Positions 54,747 to 63,725 of a stretch of DNA of 64,000 nucleotides are shown piece after piece. The stretch covers positions 26,926 to 90,925 of the forward strand of contig JAPOVD010000006.1 of the NCBI GenBank assembly GCA_026708305.1, given 5' to 3'. Every line of letters starts with the position of its first letter. Position 1 is the stretch's first letter. Source of the DNA: Nitrososphaerota archaeon (GTDB lineage Archaea > Thermoproteota > Nitrososphaeria > Nitrososphaerales > Nitrosopumilaceae). The position numbers and the translations under genes were made by a program. Under the pieces are notes generated by a model. It was not told the DNA's origin, ran no database searches, and was given only the letters and a program-made list of their open reading frames with translations.

Positions 54747-55292
54747 ATGAACATTAACAAAATAAACAATCAGATAACATCATGTACACAATGTATACTA
54801 CATAAACATAGAAAAAATGCAGTTCCTGGGATTGGAAATATTTGTGCTGAAATAATGATGATTGGAGAAGCTCCTGGTATCTATGAAGATGAGCTGGGTT
54901 TACCATTTGTAGGACGTGCAGGACATATATTGTATGATATATTGATGGATAATGGGATACCCAAATCATCTTTATATATAACTAATGTGATAAAATGTAG
55001 GCCTCCAAAAAATCGTATACCCAACAAAAAAGAAATTAATGAATGTAAAATTTATTTGATGAGAGAGATTAATTTAATAAAACCAAAAATCATTTGCATT
55101 ATGGGTAATATAGCATATAGCACTATACTTGGTGGAAAAAACATAATAAAAAATAGAGGCAGATTAGTATTTCATGATAATCAACGTTATTTCTTAACAA
55201 TACATCCTGCTGCAACTATTTATAACAAAAATTTATTCGTGCTTTTAAAAAACGACATTCAAACTTTGTGTGAGTTTATATCAAAATATTAA
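54747..55292 (+). CDS. Family 4 uracil-DNA glycosylase
   Basis: Removes uracil from DNA; about 181 residues. The [4Fe-4S] ligands are Cys13/Cys16 (CTQC), the Cys in VIKCRPPKNR and the Cys in INECKIY. Motif A GEAPGIYEDELGLPFVGRAG and motif B IHPAA are typical of family 4. ATG at 54747 preferred; TTG at 54735 adds four residues. It precedes the 3-methyladenine glycosylase by 11 bases, forming a base-excision-repair pair. Confidence 0.92.
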   Translation: MNINKINNQITSCTQCILHKHRKNAVPGIGNICAEIMMIGEAPGIYEDELGLPFVGRAGHILYDILMDNGIPKSSLYITNVIKCRPPKNRIPNKKEINECKIYLMREINLIKPKIICIMGNIAYSTILGGKNIIKNRGRLVFHDNQRYFLTIHPAATIYNKNLFVLLKNDIQTLCEFISKY

Positions 55293-55303
55293 TTGGTATT
55301 AAA

Positions 55304-55873
55304 TTGATGATGAATAAAATACCGAGATTCTTTTATTCTAGAGACACTGTTGAAGTAGCTAGAGATTTATTAGGAAAAAAATTAACACGAAGAATAAACA
55401 ATAAACTAATATCTGGAATTATAACAGAAACTGAAGCATATAAACAGATTGATGATCCTGCTAGTCATGCTCATTGTGGTATAACAAAACGTAACAAAGC
55501 AATGTTTGGAAAAATTGGTATTGCGTATATATACATTATTTATGGAATACATTATTGCATCAATGTGGTTGCTAGGAATAATGAATATGGGCATCTAGCT
55601 GGAGCTGTATTAATTAGATCATTACAACCTGTAGATGGCGTAGATATAATGAAAAAAAATAGAAATGTTGATATTGTGTCTAATTTAACAAACGGTCCTG
55701 GTAAAATAACACAAGCATTGCAAATAGATATTAAACAATATGGTGTTGACCTTACAACATCAAAACATCTTTACATTTCTAATACCAAAAATAACGAATA
55801 TAAATTAAGTTGCAATCAGAGAGTCGGAATAAAAAAAGGATTGGATAAATTATGGAATTTTAAGTTAAGTTGA
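55304..55873 (+). CDS. 3-Methyladenine DNA glycosylase (AAG/Mpg family)
   Basis: Alkylation-repair glycosylase of 189 residues of the AAG fold. FFYSRDTVEVARDLLGKKL, the catalytic ITETEAY with a likely active-site Glu, HAHCGITKRNKAMFG and YIYIIYGIHYCINVV are diagnostic. It acts on 3-methyladenine, 7-methylguanine and hypoxanthine in related enzymes. It is a short family member (human MPG is larger). Confidence 0.93.
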   Translation: MMMNKIPRFFYSRDTVEVARDLLGKKLTRRINNKLISGIITETEAYKQIDDPASHAHCGITKRNKAMFGKIGIAYIYIIYGIHYCINVVARNNEYGHLAGAVLIRSLQPVDGVDIMKKNRNVDIVSNLTNGPGKITQALQIDIKQYGVDLTTSKHLYISNTKNNEYKLSCNQRVGIKKGLDKLWNFKLS

Positions 55874-55877
55874 TAAA

Positions 55878-56519
55878 TTATGTTTCATCTTTATCTAGTG
55901 TCCATGGCGCAATTTTACCAAGTATTTTTGACCAATCTAATTTTATAATTAAAATTATAGAAATTATTAATATTAATATAAATGAAGATAAACCAACATA
56001 GATTATTTTTGTATCATCGGCATTTTCCATGATTGGATCTAATATGGAATATCCAAAAAAATGTGAAATTAAAACTATTGTGTAACTTAATACAATTTTT
56101 CCCATTAATGTTGCTATGAAAAATCTTAACGGATTATATCTTGCTAGGCCTAATGGTATATATATAAGATCATCCGGAATAGGTGATGCAGCAGCAACAA
56201 AAGCTGCTCCTGTTCCATATCTTTTAACAAGCTTCTCAAATGGACGCATTCTTTTTCTTATTCGCTTATTGATGATTCTTCTGCCTCCATAACTGGCATA
56301 AAAAATTATTTGCTTTGCAATTGTTGCTGTAATTGCAGCTAAAATAGCTAATATATTTAGATCAAAATGATTTCCAGTAGACATAGTAGCAAGAAGCAAA
56401 AATGACGGGATGGGCACAAATGGTATTAATGAACCAAAAAAGCTAACTGCTCCAAGCCCAAAATAACCTACATCGTGTAACAATGGAAATAAATCTAGAA
56501 AACTCACAATTTGAATCAT
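55878..56519 (-). CDS. DedA/VTT-domain membrane protein
   Basis: Membrane protein of 213 residues with four to five hydrophobic segments and re-entrant-like loops. FFGSLIPFVPIPSFLLLA and RYGTGAAFVAAASPIPDDLIYIPLGLARY match the VTT (SNARE-associated, YqaA/DedA-like) domain. Related proteins handle lipid scrambling or membrane homeostasis; the substrate is unknown. It converges with the 3-methyladenine glycosylase gene, four bases apart. Confidence 0.85.
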   Translation of the reverse strand: MIQIVSFLDLFPLLHDVGYFGLGAVSFFGSLIPFVPIPSFLLLATMSTGNHFDLNILAILAAITATIAKQIIFYASYGGRRIINKRIRKRMRPFEKLVKRYGTGAAFVAAASPIPDDLIYIPLGLARYNPLRFFIATLMGKIVLSYTIVLISHFFGYSILDPIMENADDTKIIYVGLSSFILILIISIILIIKLDWSKILGKIAPWTLDKDET

Positions 56520-56640
56520 ATGTTATGTTATTTAATTAAAGCTATTTACTGTTAATAAGTTCATTAATGATAGTTTACAACATGATGAATTGCAATTAAT
56601 TGACTTAAAAGTTTATAGATAATAATCCAATTTAAGAAAG

Positions 56641-56648
56641 GATATATT
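56641..56648 (+). promoter_or_regulatory. TATA-like box for the KH protein and aspS
   Basis: GATATATT is 28-35 bases upstream of the ATG at 56676, with purine-rich AAAG just before it as a possible BRE. A second TATA-like run at 56653-56663 is closer than usual. Confidence 0.35.
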
Positions 56649-56675
56649 CAACTTTATATATAATAATTTTAGTAC

Positions 56676-57200
56676 ATGTATCTACCAATATGCGGTTTTG
56701 ACGCAAAAAACGCAATTTTGTGTCCACAATGCGAAGCTAGATTAGATTCAGGAAAAATAACTAAATCTGATGTTGACGCTTCAATCAAATTAGCTCAATT
56801 AGGAAAATCAAATACACAAATAGATAAATTCACATTAACAAAATGTGAAAAATTGGATAATGATTATTTATTGTATTTATCTAAATATGATATAAATACA
56901 ATTAGACAAAGCAGAATACTTTATAGATTAATCCAAGATTCCTTCACAGGAAAAATTTGGTTAGTTGAATCTGGATGTGGTTACAAAAAGTTTATTGAAG
57001 ATTTATTTTTTCCCACAAAAATAATTTCAATTAATACAGTTTGGATACCAGGTGGAATTCAAAAAACACGAGTAATAATATCTGGTAGATGGACAAATAG
57101 ATTTCCAATTAATATTAATAAAGTGATAAAAATAGTTAAATCTACTCAAAATTTAGATATAGAAATTGAATTCGAAGAATCATCGCGAAAACCAAAATAA
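56676..57200 (+). CDS. NusA-like KH-domain protein with N-terminal zinc finger
   Basis: Protein of 174 residues. An N-terminal motif PICGFDAKNAILCPQCEARL holds three cysteines. The middle part is helical, and the C-terminal IWIPGGIQ..VIISGRW and later beta strands look like KH-type RNA-binding folds. Archaeal homologues are annotated as NusA-like transcription factors or KH proteins; direct role unproven. It overlaps aspS by 35 bases, so both are translated from one message. Confidence 0.7.
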   Translation: MYLPICGFDAKNAILCPQCEARLDSGKITKSDVDASIKLAQLGKSNTQIDKFTLTKCEKLDNDYLLYLSKYDINTIRQSRILYRLIQDSFTGKIWLVESGCGYKKFIEDLFFPTKIISINTVWIPGGIQKTRVIISGRWTNRFPININKVIKIVKSTQNLDIEIEFEESSRKPK

Positions 57201-58479
57201 CTCCACACACCAACAATTAATATGTGATATTTCATCACAATTTGTAGGCAAACATATATCTATAGTAGGTTGGGTGAACAAACTCATAAAGTTAAAAACA
57301 GTAACTTTTATCGTAGTTTGTGATAATACTGGTTTATTACAAATAGCTATTAAAAACAAAACACCTAATCAAAATGAAATAACAAAAAATAGTATAATTC
57401 AAGCAAGAGGCATATTGCAAAAATCTCAATCACATGATTTTGATTTTGAATTAGGTGTACAATCAATAACAGTAATTTCTAAAGCAATTACTCAATCTCC
57501 TTTGGACATGAATAGTAATATTAGTTACTTGGATACTAGATTAAATTCACGAGCTCTAGACATTCGTAATCCAAAAACTGCAGCCATATTTAAAATTCGT
57601 CACAATGCATTAATCTCAATTCGTGCATCGTTAATACAAAAAGGATTTATTGAAATAACTACTCCTAAGATAATTGGAAATGCAGCAGAAGGTGGGGCTA
57701 ATTTATTTTCGATGAAATATTTTGGTAACGATGCATATCTGGCACAAAGCCCACAATTATACAAGGAACAAATGATGTTAGGATTCAATCAAATTTTTGA
57801 AATAGCTACATTCTATAGAGCTGAAAAATCTCATACGTTAAAACATTTGAGTGAATTTACTAGTGTAGATATAGAATGTGCATTCGTTAATTATTCTGAC
57901 ATCATGGATTTGATAGAGTCTATTATTAAGAACTTGTATGAGTTTATACTTCATAACTGCAAACAAGAAATCAATATTATTAATACGAAAATACCAAATT
58001 CATACAAACGTCCATTTAAAAGGTTTACATATTCTCAAATTGTAGAAAAACTACAAAATAATGATGTGGGTATAAAATTTGGAGACGATTTGTTGGATTC
58101 ACATCTAAAATTAATTGGAAATCTTCATCCTGAATTCTATTTTATTACAGATTGGCCATTGAAGATAAAACCATTTTATATAAGTGAAAAGTATGAAAAT
58201 GATCATTTATCGCAATCTTTCGATCTTCAATGTGGGGATATAGAAATTTCGTCAGGTGGAACTAGAATATATGATTATCAAAAACTTAAAAACAGAATGA
58301 TTGATCAAAATCTCAATCCTTCTGATTTTGAAAACTACTTAAATGTATTTAATTGGGGAATGCCACCTCATGCAGGCTGTGGTATCGGATTAGATAGATT
58401 AATGATGGTTTTAACCAACAGTAAAAATATCAGAGAGACAGTTTTATATCCACGAGATCCTAACAGATTGTTTCCTTAA
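57166..58479 (+). CDS. aspS: Aspartyl-tRNA synthetase
   Basis: Class IIb synthetase of 437 residues charging tRNA with aspartate. An N-terminal OB fold (about 25-120) is followed by the catalytic domain with motif 2 FYRAEKSHTLKHLSEFTSVD and motif 3 GCGIGLDRLMMVLT, ending YPRDPNRLFP. No ATG or GTG is available between the upstream stop and the domain, so the TTG at 57166, within the KH gene, is the likely start. Whether it also aspartylates tRNA-Asn cannot be decided: the discriminating N-terminal positions (GWVNKL) match neither well-known pattern. Confidence 0.9.
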   Translation: MNSKNHRENQNNSTHQQLICDISSQFVGKHISIVGWVNKLIKLKTVTFIVVCDNTGLLQIAIKNKTPNQNEITKNSIIQARGILQKSQSHDFDFELGVQSITVISKAITQSPLDMNSNISYLDTRLNSRALDIRNPKTAAIFKIRHNALISIRASLIQKGFIEITTPKIIGNAAEGGANLFSMKYFGNDAYLAQSPQLYKEQMMLGFNQIFEIATFYRAEKSHTLKHLSEFTSVDIECAFVNYSDIMDLIESIIKNLYEFILHNCKQEINIINTKIPNSYKRPFKRFTYSQIVEKLQNNDVGIKFGDDLLDSHLKLIGNLHPEFYFITDWPLKIKPFYISEKYENDHLSQSFDLQCGDIEISSGGTRIYDYQKLKNRMIDQNLNPSDFENYLNVFNWGMPPHAGCGIGLDRLMMVLTNSKNIRETVLYPRDPNRLFP

Positions 58480-58527
58480 TAGAATTTCGAAATAATTGTT
58501 CTACATTTAATTAAATCTAATACTAAA

Positions 58528-59541
58528 CTATATTCGATTTATTATTTCACTGGTAAATTCATTAGTAGTATAGTTACCTCCTATGTCTTTGGTTTTTATA
58601 TTGTTCTTGATTGTACTATCAACAGCATTCTCTAATCTTGTAGCTACAAAATTAGATTCTTTATCATGATATTTTGTACTGATCCAATCAAGCATCATCT
58701 TTATTGATAATATAATAGCTATTGGATTTGCTATCTGCTTCCCAGCTATATCAAAGGCAGCTCCATGAACAGGCTCAAATAACGCATAATTTTCTCCTAT
58801 ATTGGCACTAGGTGCTATTCCTAAACTTCCTGAAATTTGCGCAGCTTCATCAGACAATATATCTCCAAACATATTTGTTGTAACTATCACATCAAATTTT
58901 TCTGGATTCCGTATCATATTCATTGCACAAGCATCTACATACATAGATTCAAATTTTATATTGTGGTGTGATTTTATTACCTCTTTACATATATTTACAA
59001 ATAACCCATCAGTCTTTTTTAATACATTAGCCTTATGTACACATGTTACTTTATTTAATCCATTTCGATACTTCGCAATTTTACATGCATATTCTGAAAT
59101 TTCTCTAGACGCTTTTTCTGAAATCACTCTCATTGCAATTGCAGTGTCTCCTACTTCGAATTCATTTCCTAAATATAGATCTTCAGTGTTTTCTCTTACA
59201 ATAACAAAATCTATATTATTTTTTAATGATTTCATATTTGGATATGATTTTATTGGTCTAATATTAGCATAAAGATTTAGTTTTTGTCTTAAAAAAACAA
59301 TTACATCCGATGCGCTTTCCCCTACTGGAGCCTTTAAACAAGCAATTGATCTGTTTATTGATTTTATTGTTTTTGTAGGCAATGCATATCCTGTTTTGGA
59401 AAGCATGTTATCTCCAGCTTCTAATTCATCTATTGTAAATTTTAAATTAAATTTATCATTAATATTTTCTAATATTCTAATTGCAGATCTAGAAATTTCA
59501 GGTCCTATTCCATCTCCATTTATTAATGAAATATTATACAA
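58528..59541 (-). CDS. leuB: 3-Isopropylmalate dehydrogenase (beta-decarboxylating dehydrogenase family)
   Basis: 337-residue NAD(P)-dependent decarboxylating dehydrogenase. INGDGIGPEIS, RENTEDLY, a Lys-Asn-like KANVLKKTDG and FGDILSDEAAQISGSLGIAPS are the family signatures. Position after leuA indicates leucine synthesis. Homoisocitrate dehydrogenase (needed with the LysS above) has the same fold; as no other candidate is in the window, a dual role is possible. Its start overlaps the leuA end by eight bases. Confidence 0.82.
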   Translation of the reverse strand: MYNISLINGDGIGPEISRSAIRILENINDKFNLKFTIDELEAGDNMLSKTGYALPTKTIKSINRSIACLKAPVGESASDVIVFLRQKLNLYANIRPIKSYPNMKSLKNNIDFVIVRENTEDLYLGNEFEVGDTAIAMRVISEKASREISEYACKIAKYRNGLNKVTCVHKANVLKKTDGLFVNICKEVIKSHHNIKFESMYVDACAMNMIRNPEKFDVIVTTNMFGDILSDEAAQISGSLGIAPSANIGENYALFEPVHGAAFDIAGKQIANPIAIILSIKMMLDWISTKYHDKESNFVATRLENAVDSTIKNNIKTKDIGGNYTTNEFTSEIINRI

Positions 59542-61051
59542 TTTTCTTTCTCCTGGTTTTATTTGTTTTAAGCATAATTTTATTTATTCCATCAATCATG
59601 GCTTTAACACTTGTAGTTACTATGTCTTTTCCAATATACTTAGATGATATGTTATTGTTATCGTCATCTTCTATTTTTATTGTAACTTCGCATAACGCAT
59701 TAGATCCGCCTGATATTGAAGCTAATTTGTATTCCTTTATACGTAATTGTGATATCCTTCCAGTTATTTTGCGTATTGCATTTAGTGCTGCATCTACAGG
59801 ACCAACTCCGTAATCTGTACCTAAAAAGTTTTTTCCATTTATATTTAATTTCACAAATGCATACGGCATAGTTCCTATACCTATTGATACTGAAAAACCA
59901 ACTAATTTCACTAATTTGTTTTCTTTATATTGTTTTATTGTTTCATTGGCTATCTCAAATAGTTCTGTATCGGTAATCTGTTTCCCTTGATCGCATATGC
60001 TTTTTATTTTATCTAGTATAGTTCTAGTTTGTTTAATATCCGGACTCATATTATATTCTTCTAACATGAACTTTACTCCGTGTATTCCAGCATGTTTTCC
60101 AACTGTTAACCCTCTATTTCTACCAACGAGCTCTGGACCAATAGGTTCATAAGTTAATGGATTATTCAATATTCCATGCGTATGAATTCCTGATTCATGA
60201 CTAAAAGCGTTATCACCAATGATTGCTTTGTTTGGTTGTACAGGTATTTTAGCTAATTCTGAGATATATTTGGAAGTCTCATATAATAATTTCGTTTTAA
60301 TATTAGTGTCCATTTTTTTCTTAAATTGTAAACATTTCAAAGCCATTACTAATTCTTCCAAAGGTGTATTTCCAGCTCTCTCGCCTATTCCATTAATTGT
60401 TACATGTGCACATTTTGCACCGTTTTGTATTGCTGATATTGTATTTGCTACTGATAATCCAAAATCATCATGGCAATGTATACTTACTGGCAATCTTGTT
60501 ACATCTATAGCATCTTTTGTAATCTCTCCTATATATTGAGGAGTTGCATATCCGACTGTATCTGGTATGTCTATCGTATCAGCACCAGCTCCGGCAACCT
60601 CTTTGAACACTTTTTTGAGAAAATTACGTTCTGTCCTTGTTGCATCTTCAGCTGAAAATTCTATTTTTAAACCATATGATTTGCCATATTCTATAGATTT
60701 TATTGCTTTTTCAATAACTTGTTCACGTGTTAATTTTAATTTATATTTTAAATGAATATCAGAAGTAGCTATAAACATATGAATGTAGTTAAGATTTGCA
60801 TCTATTGCTGCATCTACATCTTTTTTATTGGTCCTAACTAAACCACATATCTCAGATGTTAAGTTTGCTTTTGTTATCATTTTTATTGCATGTAATTCTC
60901 CTTTTGAAATTATAGGAAAACCAGCTTCTATAATATTCACTCCTAGAGAATCTAGCTTTTTAGCTATGTTTAATTTTTGCATTGGTGATAAAGCAACACC
61001 AGGAGTTTGCTCTCCATCTCGTAATGTGGTATCAAAAATTTTAATGTTCAT
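59534..61051 (-). CDS. leuA: 2-Isopropylmalate synthase (or citramalate synthase)
   Basis: Condenses acetyl-CoA with 2-oxoisovalerate; 505 residues. DTTLRDGEQTPGVALSP and AGFPIISKGE at the N-terminus, HCHDDFGLSVAN, NGIGERAGNTPLEE and a C-terminal regulatory domain (about 390-505) fit LeuA. Citramalate synthase has the same architecture and is possible in archaea. The gene overlaps ilvN by 11 bases. It is distinguished from the window's homocitrate synthase by its leucine-sensing-type C-terminal domain. Confidence 0.85.
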   Translation of the reverse strand: MNIKIFDTTLRDGEQTPGVALSPMQKLNIAKKLDSLGVNIIEAGFPIISKGELHAIKMITKANLTSEICGLVRTNKKDVDAAIDANLNYIHMFIATSDIHLKYKLKLTREQVIEKAIKSIEYGKSYGLKIEFSAEDATRTERNFLKKVFKEVAGAGADTIDIPDTVGYATPQYIGEITKDAIDVTRLPVSIHCHDDFGLSVANTISAIQNGAKCAHVTINGIGERAGNTPLEELVMALKCLQFKKKMDTNIKTKLLYETSKYISELAKIPVQPNKAIIGDNAFSHESGIHTHGILNNPLTYEPIGPELVGRNRGLTVGKHAGIHGVKFMLEEYNMSPDIKQTRTILDKIKSICDQGKQITDTELFEIANETIKQYKENKLVKLVGFSVSIGIGTMPYAFVKLNINGKNFLGTDYGVGPVDAALNAIRKITGRISQLRIKEYKLASISGGSNALCEVTIKIEDDDNNNISSKYIGKDIVTTSVKAMIDGINKIMLKTNKTRRKKIV

Positions 61052-61520
61052 TATTCTCTAAGGCCACTATCCCTGTTCTGGCTGTTTCCAAAATATTATA
61101 TGATTTTATCTGTTCTTCAAATGCAATTATTTTGTCTGGAGTTTCGGTTAGTTCAATTATCACAGAGATATCTCCTTTGTACATTTTTCCATTATATGGC
61201 TCTAGTAATTCGTTCAATTTTGTAATATTCAATTTGCTATTTTTCAGTACTTTAAATAATACTGTTTCTTTATATACACTTTTGTTTTGATTTAGTATTT
61301 TTACATCTATAGTGTCTATCATTTTATTAATCTGTTTTACTATTTGTTGAATCTGTTTTTCATTACCAATAGTAACAATAGTCATTCTAGAAAAATCATG
61401 ATCTGTTGTAACTCCAACTGAAATGCTTTCTATATTAAAATTCCTAGATCTAAATAAATGTGTGACTTTAAATAAAATACCTGGTTTATTTTCTACTAGT
61501 ATTGATAAAATAGAGTACAT
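61041..61520 (-). CDS. ilvN: Acetolactate synthase small subunit
   Basis: Regulatory subunit of 159 residues with an N-terminal ACT domain (MYSILSILVENKPGILFKV and FNIESISVGVT) and a C-terminal domain (about 80-159) ending GIVALE. It confers valine feedback on IlvB. It lies 10 bases after ilvB and overlaps leuA, matching a single transcript. ilvC and ilvD are not in this window. Confidence 0.94.
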   Translation of the reverse strand: MYSILSILVENKPGILFKVTHLFRSRNFNIESISVGVTTDHDFSRMTIVTIGNEKQIQQIVKQINKMIDTIDVKILNQNKSVYKETVLFKVLKNSKLNITKLNELLEPYNGKMYKGDISVIIELTETPDKIIAFEEQIKSYNILETARTGIVALENNEH

Positions 61521-61530
61521 TTTTACTATT

Positions 61531-63228
61531 TTATGAAGGTAATATCATATCTTTTAATGATGTTCCAGGAGCAACAAATGGTAGTACATCTTCTTCTGGA
61601 TCTATTGGTATGTCTATTACTGTGGCAATGTCACTTTTTAAGCTTGTTTTTATAGCTTTTTCTAAATGATCTAATGATTCTACTCTTATTCCTTGTGCTC
61701 CATACGACTCAGCTAATTTGACATAATCTGGACAATTTTGAAGATCTATTCCTATCATACGTCTATTGTAAAACGTTCTTTGCCATTGTGCTACCATTCC
61801 CAACGAAAAATTATTTATTAAAAAAACTATTACTGGGATATTTTCTAATACTGAAGTAGCTAATGAATTTTCAGTCATGTTGAAACTTCCATCTCCTGCT
61901 ATATCAATCACAGGAATATTTGGCGAAGCAACTTTTGCACCTATTGCAGCTGGAAATCCCCATCCCATTGTTCCTAACCCAGTTGAACTAAAAAAAGTTC
62001 CAGGTTTTATCACGTCAAAAAATAAAGATGCCCACATTTGATGTTGGCCTACTTCTGTTGTTACAATAGCATTTTTTGGTAAAACACTTCGTAATTTTCT
62101 TAGTATTCTTGCAGCACTCATTTCTCCGGAATGTATTTTTAAGTTGTCTCTCCAATATTCTTTTACTTCTTTAACATGGCGGATCCACTCACAATTGGTT
62201 ATTTGATTTAATTTTCTTTGCATTATTAATTGAACCATCATACGTAACGATGTTTGTACATTTCCAACTATTGCTATGCTTGTAGTTTGATTTTTGCCAA
62301 TTTCTGCAGGATCTATGTCCATATGTATGATTTTAAGACGTTTTTCAAAATCATCAAATGTACCCACAGAACGATCTGAAAATCTTGTTCCTACAGCTAA
62401 TACGCAATCAACTTCAGTCATTAACTTATTGGCTTCTGCATGTCCATGCATTCCAATTGGTCCTAGTGCTAAAGGATGATTTTCAGGAAATGCGCCTTTG
62501 CCTTTAAATGTTGTAACTACAGGTATGGTTAATAACTCTGCAATTGCTTGTAATTCAGAAAATGCTGATGAAATAATTACCCCACCTCCAGCCAAGATCA
62601 TGGGTTTTTTTGAAGAAATAAGCATATTAATTGCTTTTTCTATCTGTATAATATCTGGCATGATCCATGGATTGTATCCTTTAATTTTGAATTTTGTGGT
62701 AAATTCCATATCTGCTACATTTTGTTGTACGTCTTTTGGTATGTCTATTAATACAGGTCCTGGTCTACCAGTTTCTGCTATATAAAAACTTTTTTTAACA
62801 GTAAGTGGAATGTCTGACGCATTTCTCGGTTGAAATGCATATTTTACAACAGGATTCGACATTCCTATTATATCACTTTCTTGAAATGCATCTCTGCCAA
62901 TCATATTTAGTGGAACTTGTCCAGTTATTGCTATCATTGGAACTGAATCTGCCTGCGCTGTAGCTATCCCAGTCAATATATTTGTAGCGCCCGGCCCAGA
63001 TGTAGCAAAACAAATACCTGCTTTTCTACTTACTCTCCCAAATCCATCTGCCATATGTGCAGCAGATTGTTCATGACGGACCAAAATATGTCGTATATTA
63101 CTTTTATATAATTCATCATACATAGGTAAATTAGCTCCTCCAGGCAAACCAAAAATATGTTTCACACCTTGATTTTCTAGAGCTAGCATCAAAGATCTAG
63201 CTCCTGACATATCACTCATTTTTATCAA
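61531..63228 (-). CDS. ilvB: Acetolactate synthase large subunit
   Basis: Thiamine-diphosphate enzyme, 565 residues, joining two pyruvates (valine, leucine) or pyruvate and 2-oxobutyrate (isoleucine). The active-site glutamate in RHEQSAAHMADG, the FAD-linked middle domain, and the TPP motif GDGSFNMTE..NN are clear. It heads the ilvB-ilvN-leuA-leuB run on the minus strand. The start is ATG at 63228; MSDMSG three codons later would fit too. Confidence 0.95.
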   Translation of the reverse strand: MIKMSDMSGARSLMLALENQGVKHIFGLPGGANLPMYDELYKSNIRHILVRHEQSAAHMADGFGRVSRKAGICFATSGPGATNILTGIATAQADSVPMIAITGQVPLNMIGRDAFQESDIIGMSNPVVKYAFQPRNASDIPLTVKKSFYIAETGRPGPVLIDIPKDVQQNVADMEFTTKFKIKGYNPWIMPDIIQIEKAINMLISSKKPMILAGGGVIISSAFSELQAIAELLTIPVVTTFKGKGAFPENHPLALGPIGMHGHAEANKLMTEVDCVLAVGTRFSDRSVGTFDDFEKRLKIIHMDIDPAEIGKNQTTSIAIVGNVQTSLRMMVQLIMQRKLNQITNCEWIRHVKEVKEYWRDNLKIHSGEMSAARILRKLRSVLPKNAIVTTEVGQHQMWASLFFDVIKPGTFFSSTGLGTMGWGFPAAIGAKVASPNIPVIDIAGDGSFNMTENSLATSVLENIPVIVFLINNFSLGMVAQWQRTFYNRRMIGIDLQNCPDYVKLAESYGAQGIRVESLDHLEKAIKTSLKSDIATVIDIPIDPEEDVLPFVAPGTSLKDMILPS

Positions 63229-63321
63229 ACTAAATCAGAATTTTCAATATTAATATATTTCATCAATTTAAGTTATATAATAAAATAAAACATTAAAAAT
63301 TCTTGTTTATTAGTAAACATA

Positions 63322-63720
63322 TTGAATGACAAAGAACAACTCATTAAAATTATTAAAACTTTTTTTGATATTGGTAAAAACAAAAAACTGCATTTATTAT
63401 ATGATATACAATTACAAGATTCTATTTTTTCCAGTTTTAGTGATATGCGTCCCAAAGATTTGAAAGATTTTTCAACTACTATTGCTCTAGAAGAGCTTAG
63501 ATTTGTTAACATTTCTGATTATGATTATCAACTTCAAAATATTAAAATTTCATTATTAGATAATTTTGCAGTTGCGGCATTTGAACTATATCAACACGGT
63601 CTACTTGTTGATGATACCGTTTATAGCTGTAAAAATGTTTCATCCCATATTAGAGTTACATTTGTATTTTTCAAAAAACCAAAATGGAAGATTGTGCATA
63701 TTCATATGTCTGATTTTTAA
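63322..63720 (+). CDS. SnoaL/NTF2-like protein
   Basis: Protein of 132 residues with a helix-rich N-terminus and beta strands ending in SSHIRVTFVFFKKPKWKIVHIHMSDF, the typical C-terminus of SnoaL-like/DUF4440 NTF2 folds. No catalytic residues assigned, and the ligand is unknown. The start is TTG at 63322. It stands between ilvB (divergent) and an aldolase-like gene (convergent). Confidence 0.7.
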   Translation: MNDKEQLIKIIKTFFDIGKNKKLHLLYDIQLQDSIFSSFSDMRPKDLKDFSTTIALEELRFVNISDYDYQLQNIKISLLDNFAVAAFELYQHGLLVDDTVYSCKNVSSHIRVTFVFFKKPKWKIVHIHMSDF

Positions 63721-63725
63721 ATAGT

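Noticed and set aside
56560..56620. Possible C/D-box RNA with an ATGATGA near 56581
   Set aside because: No CTGA D box and no terminal stem follow within a plausible distance.
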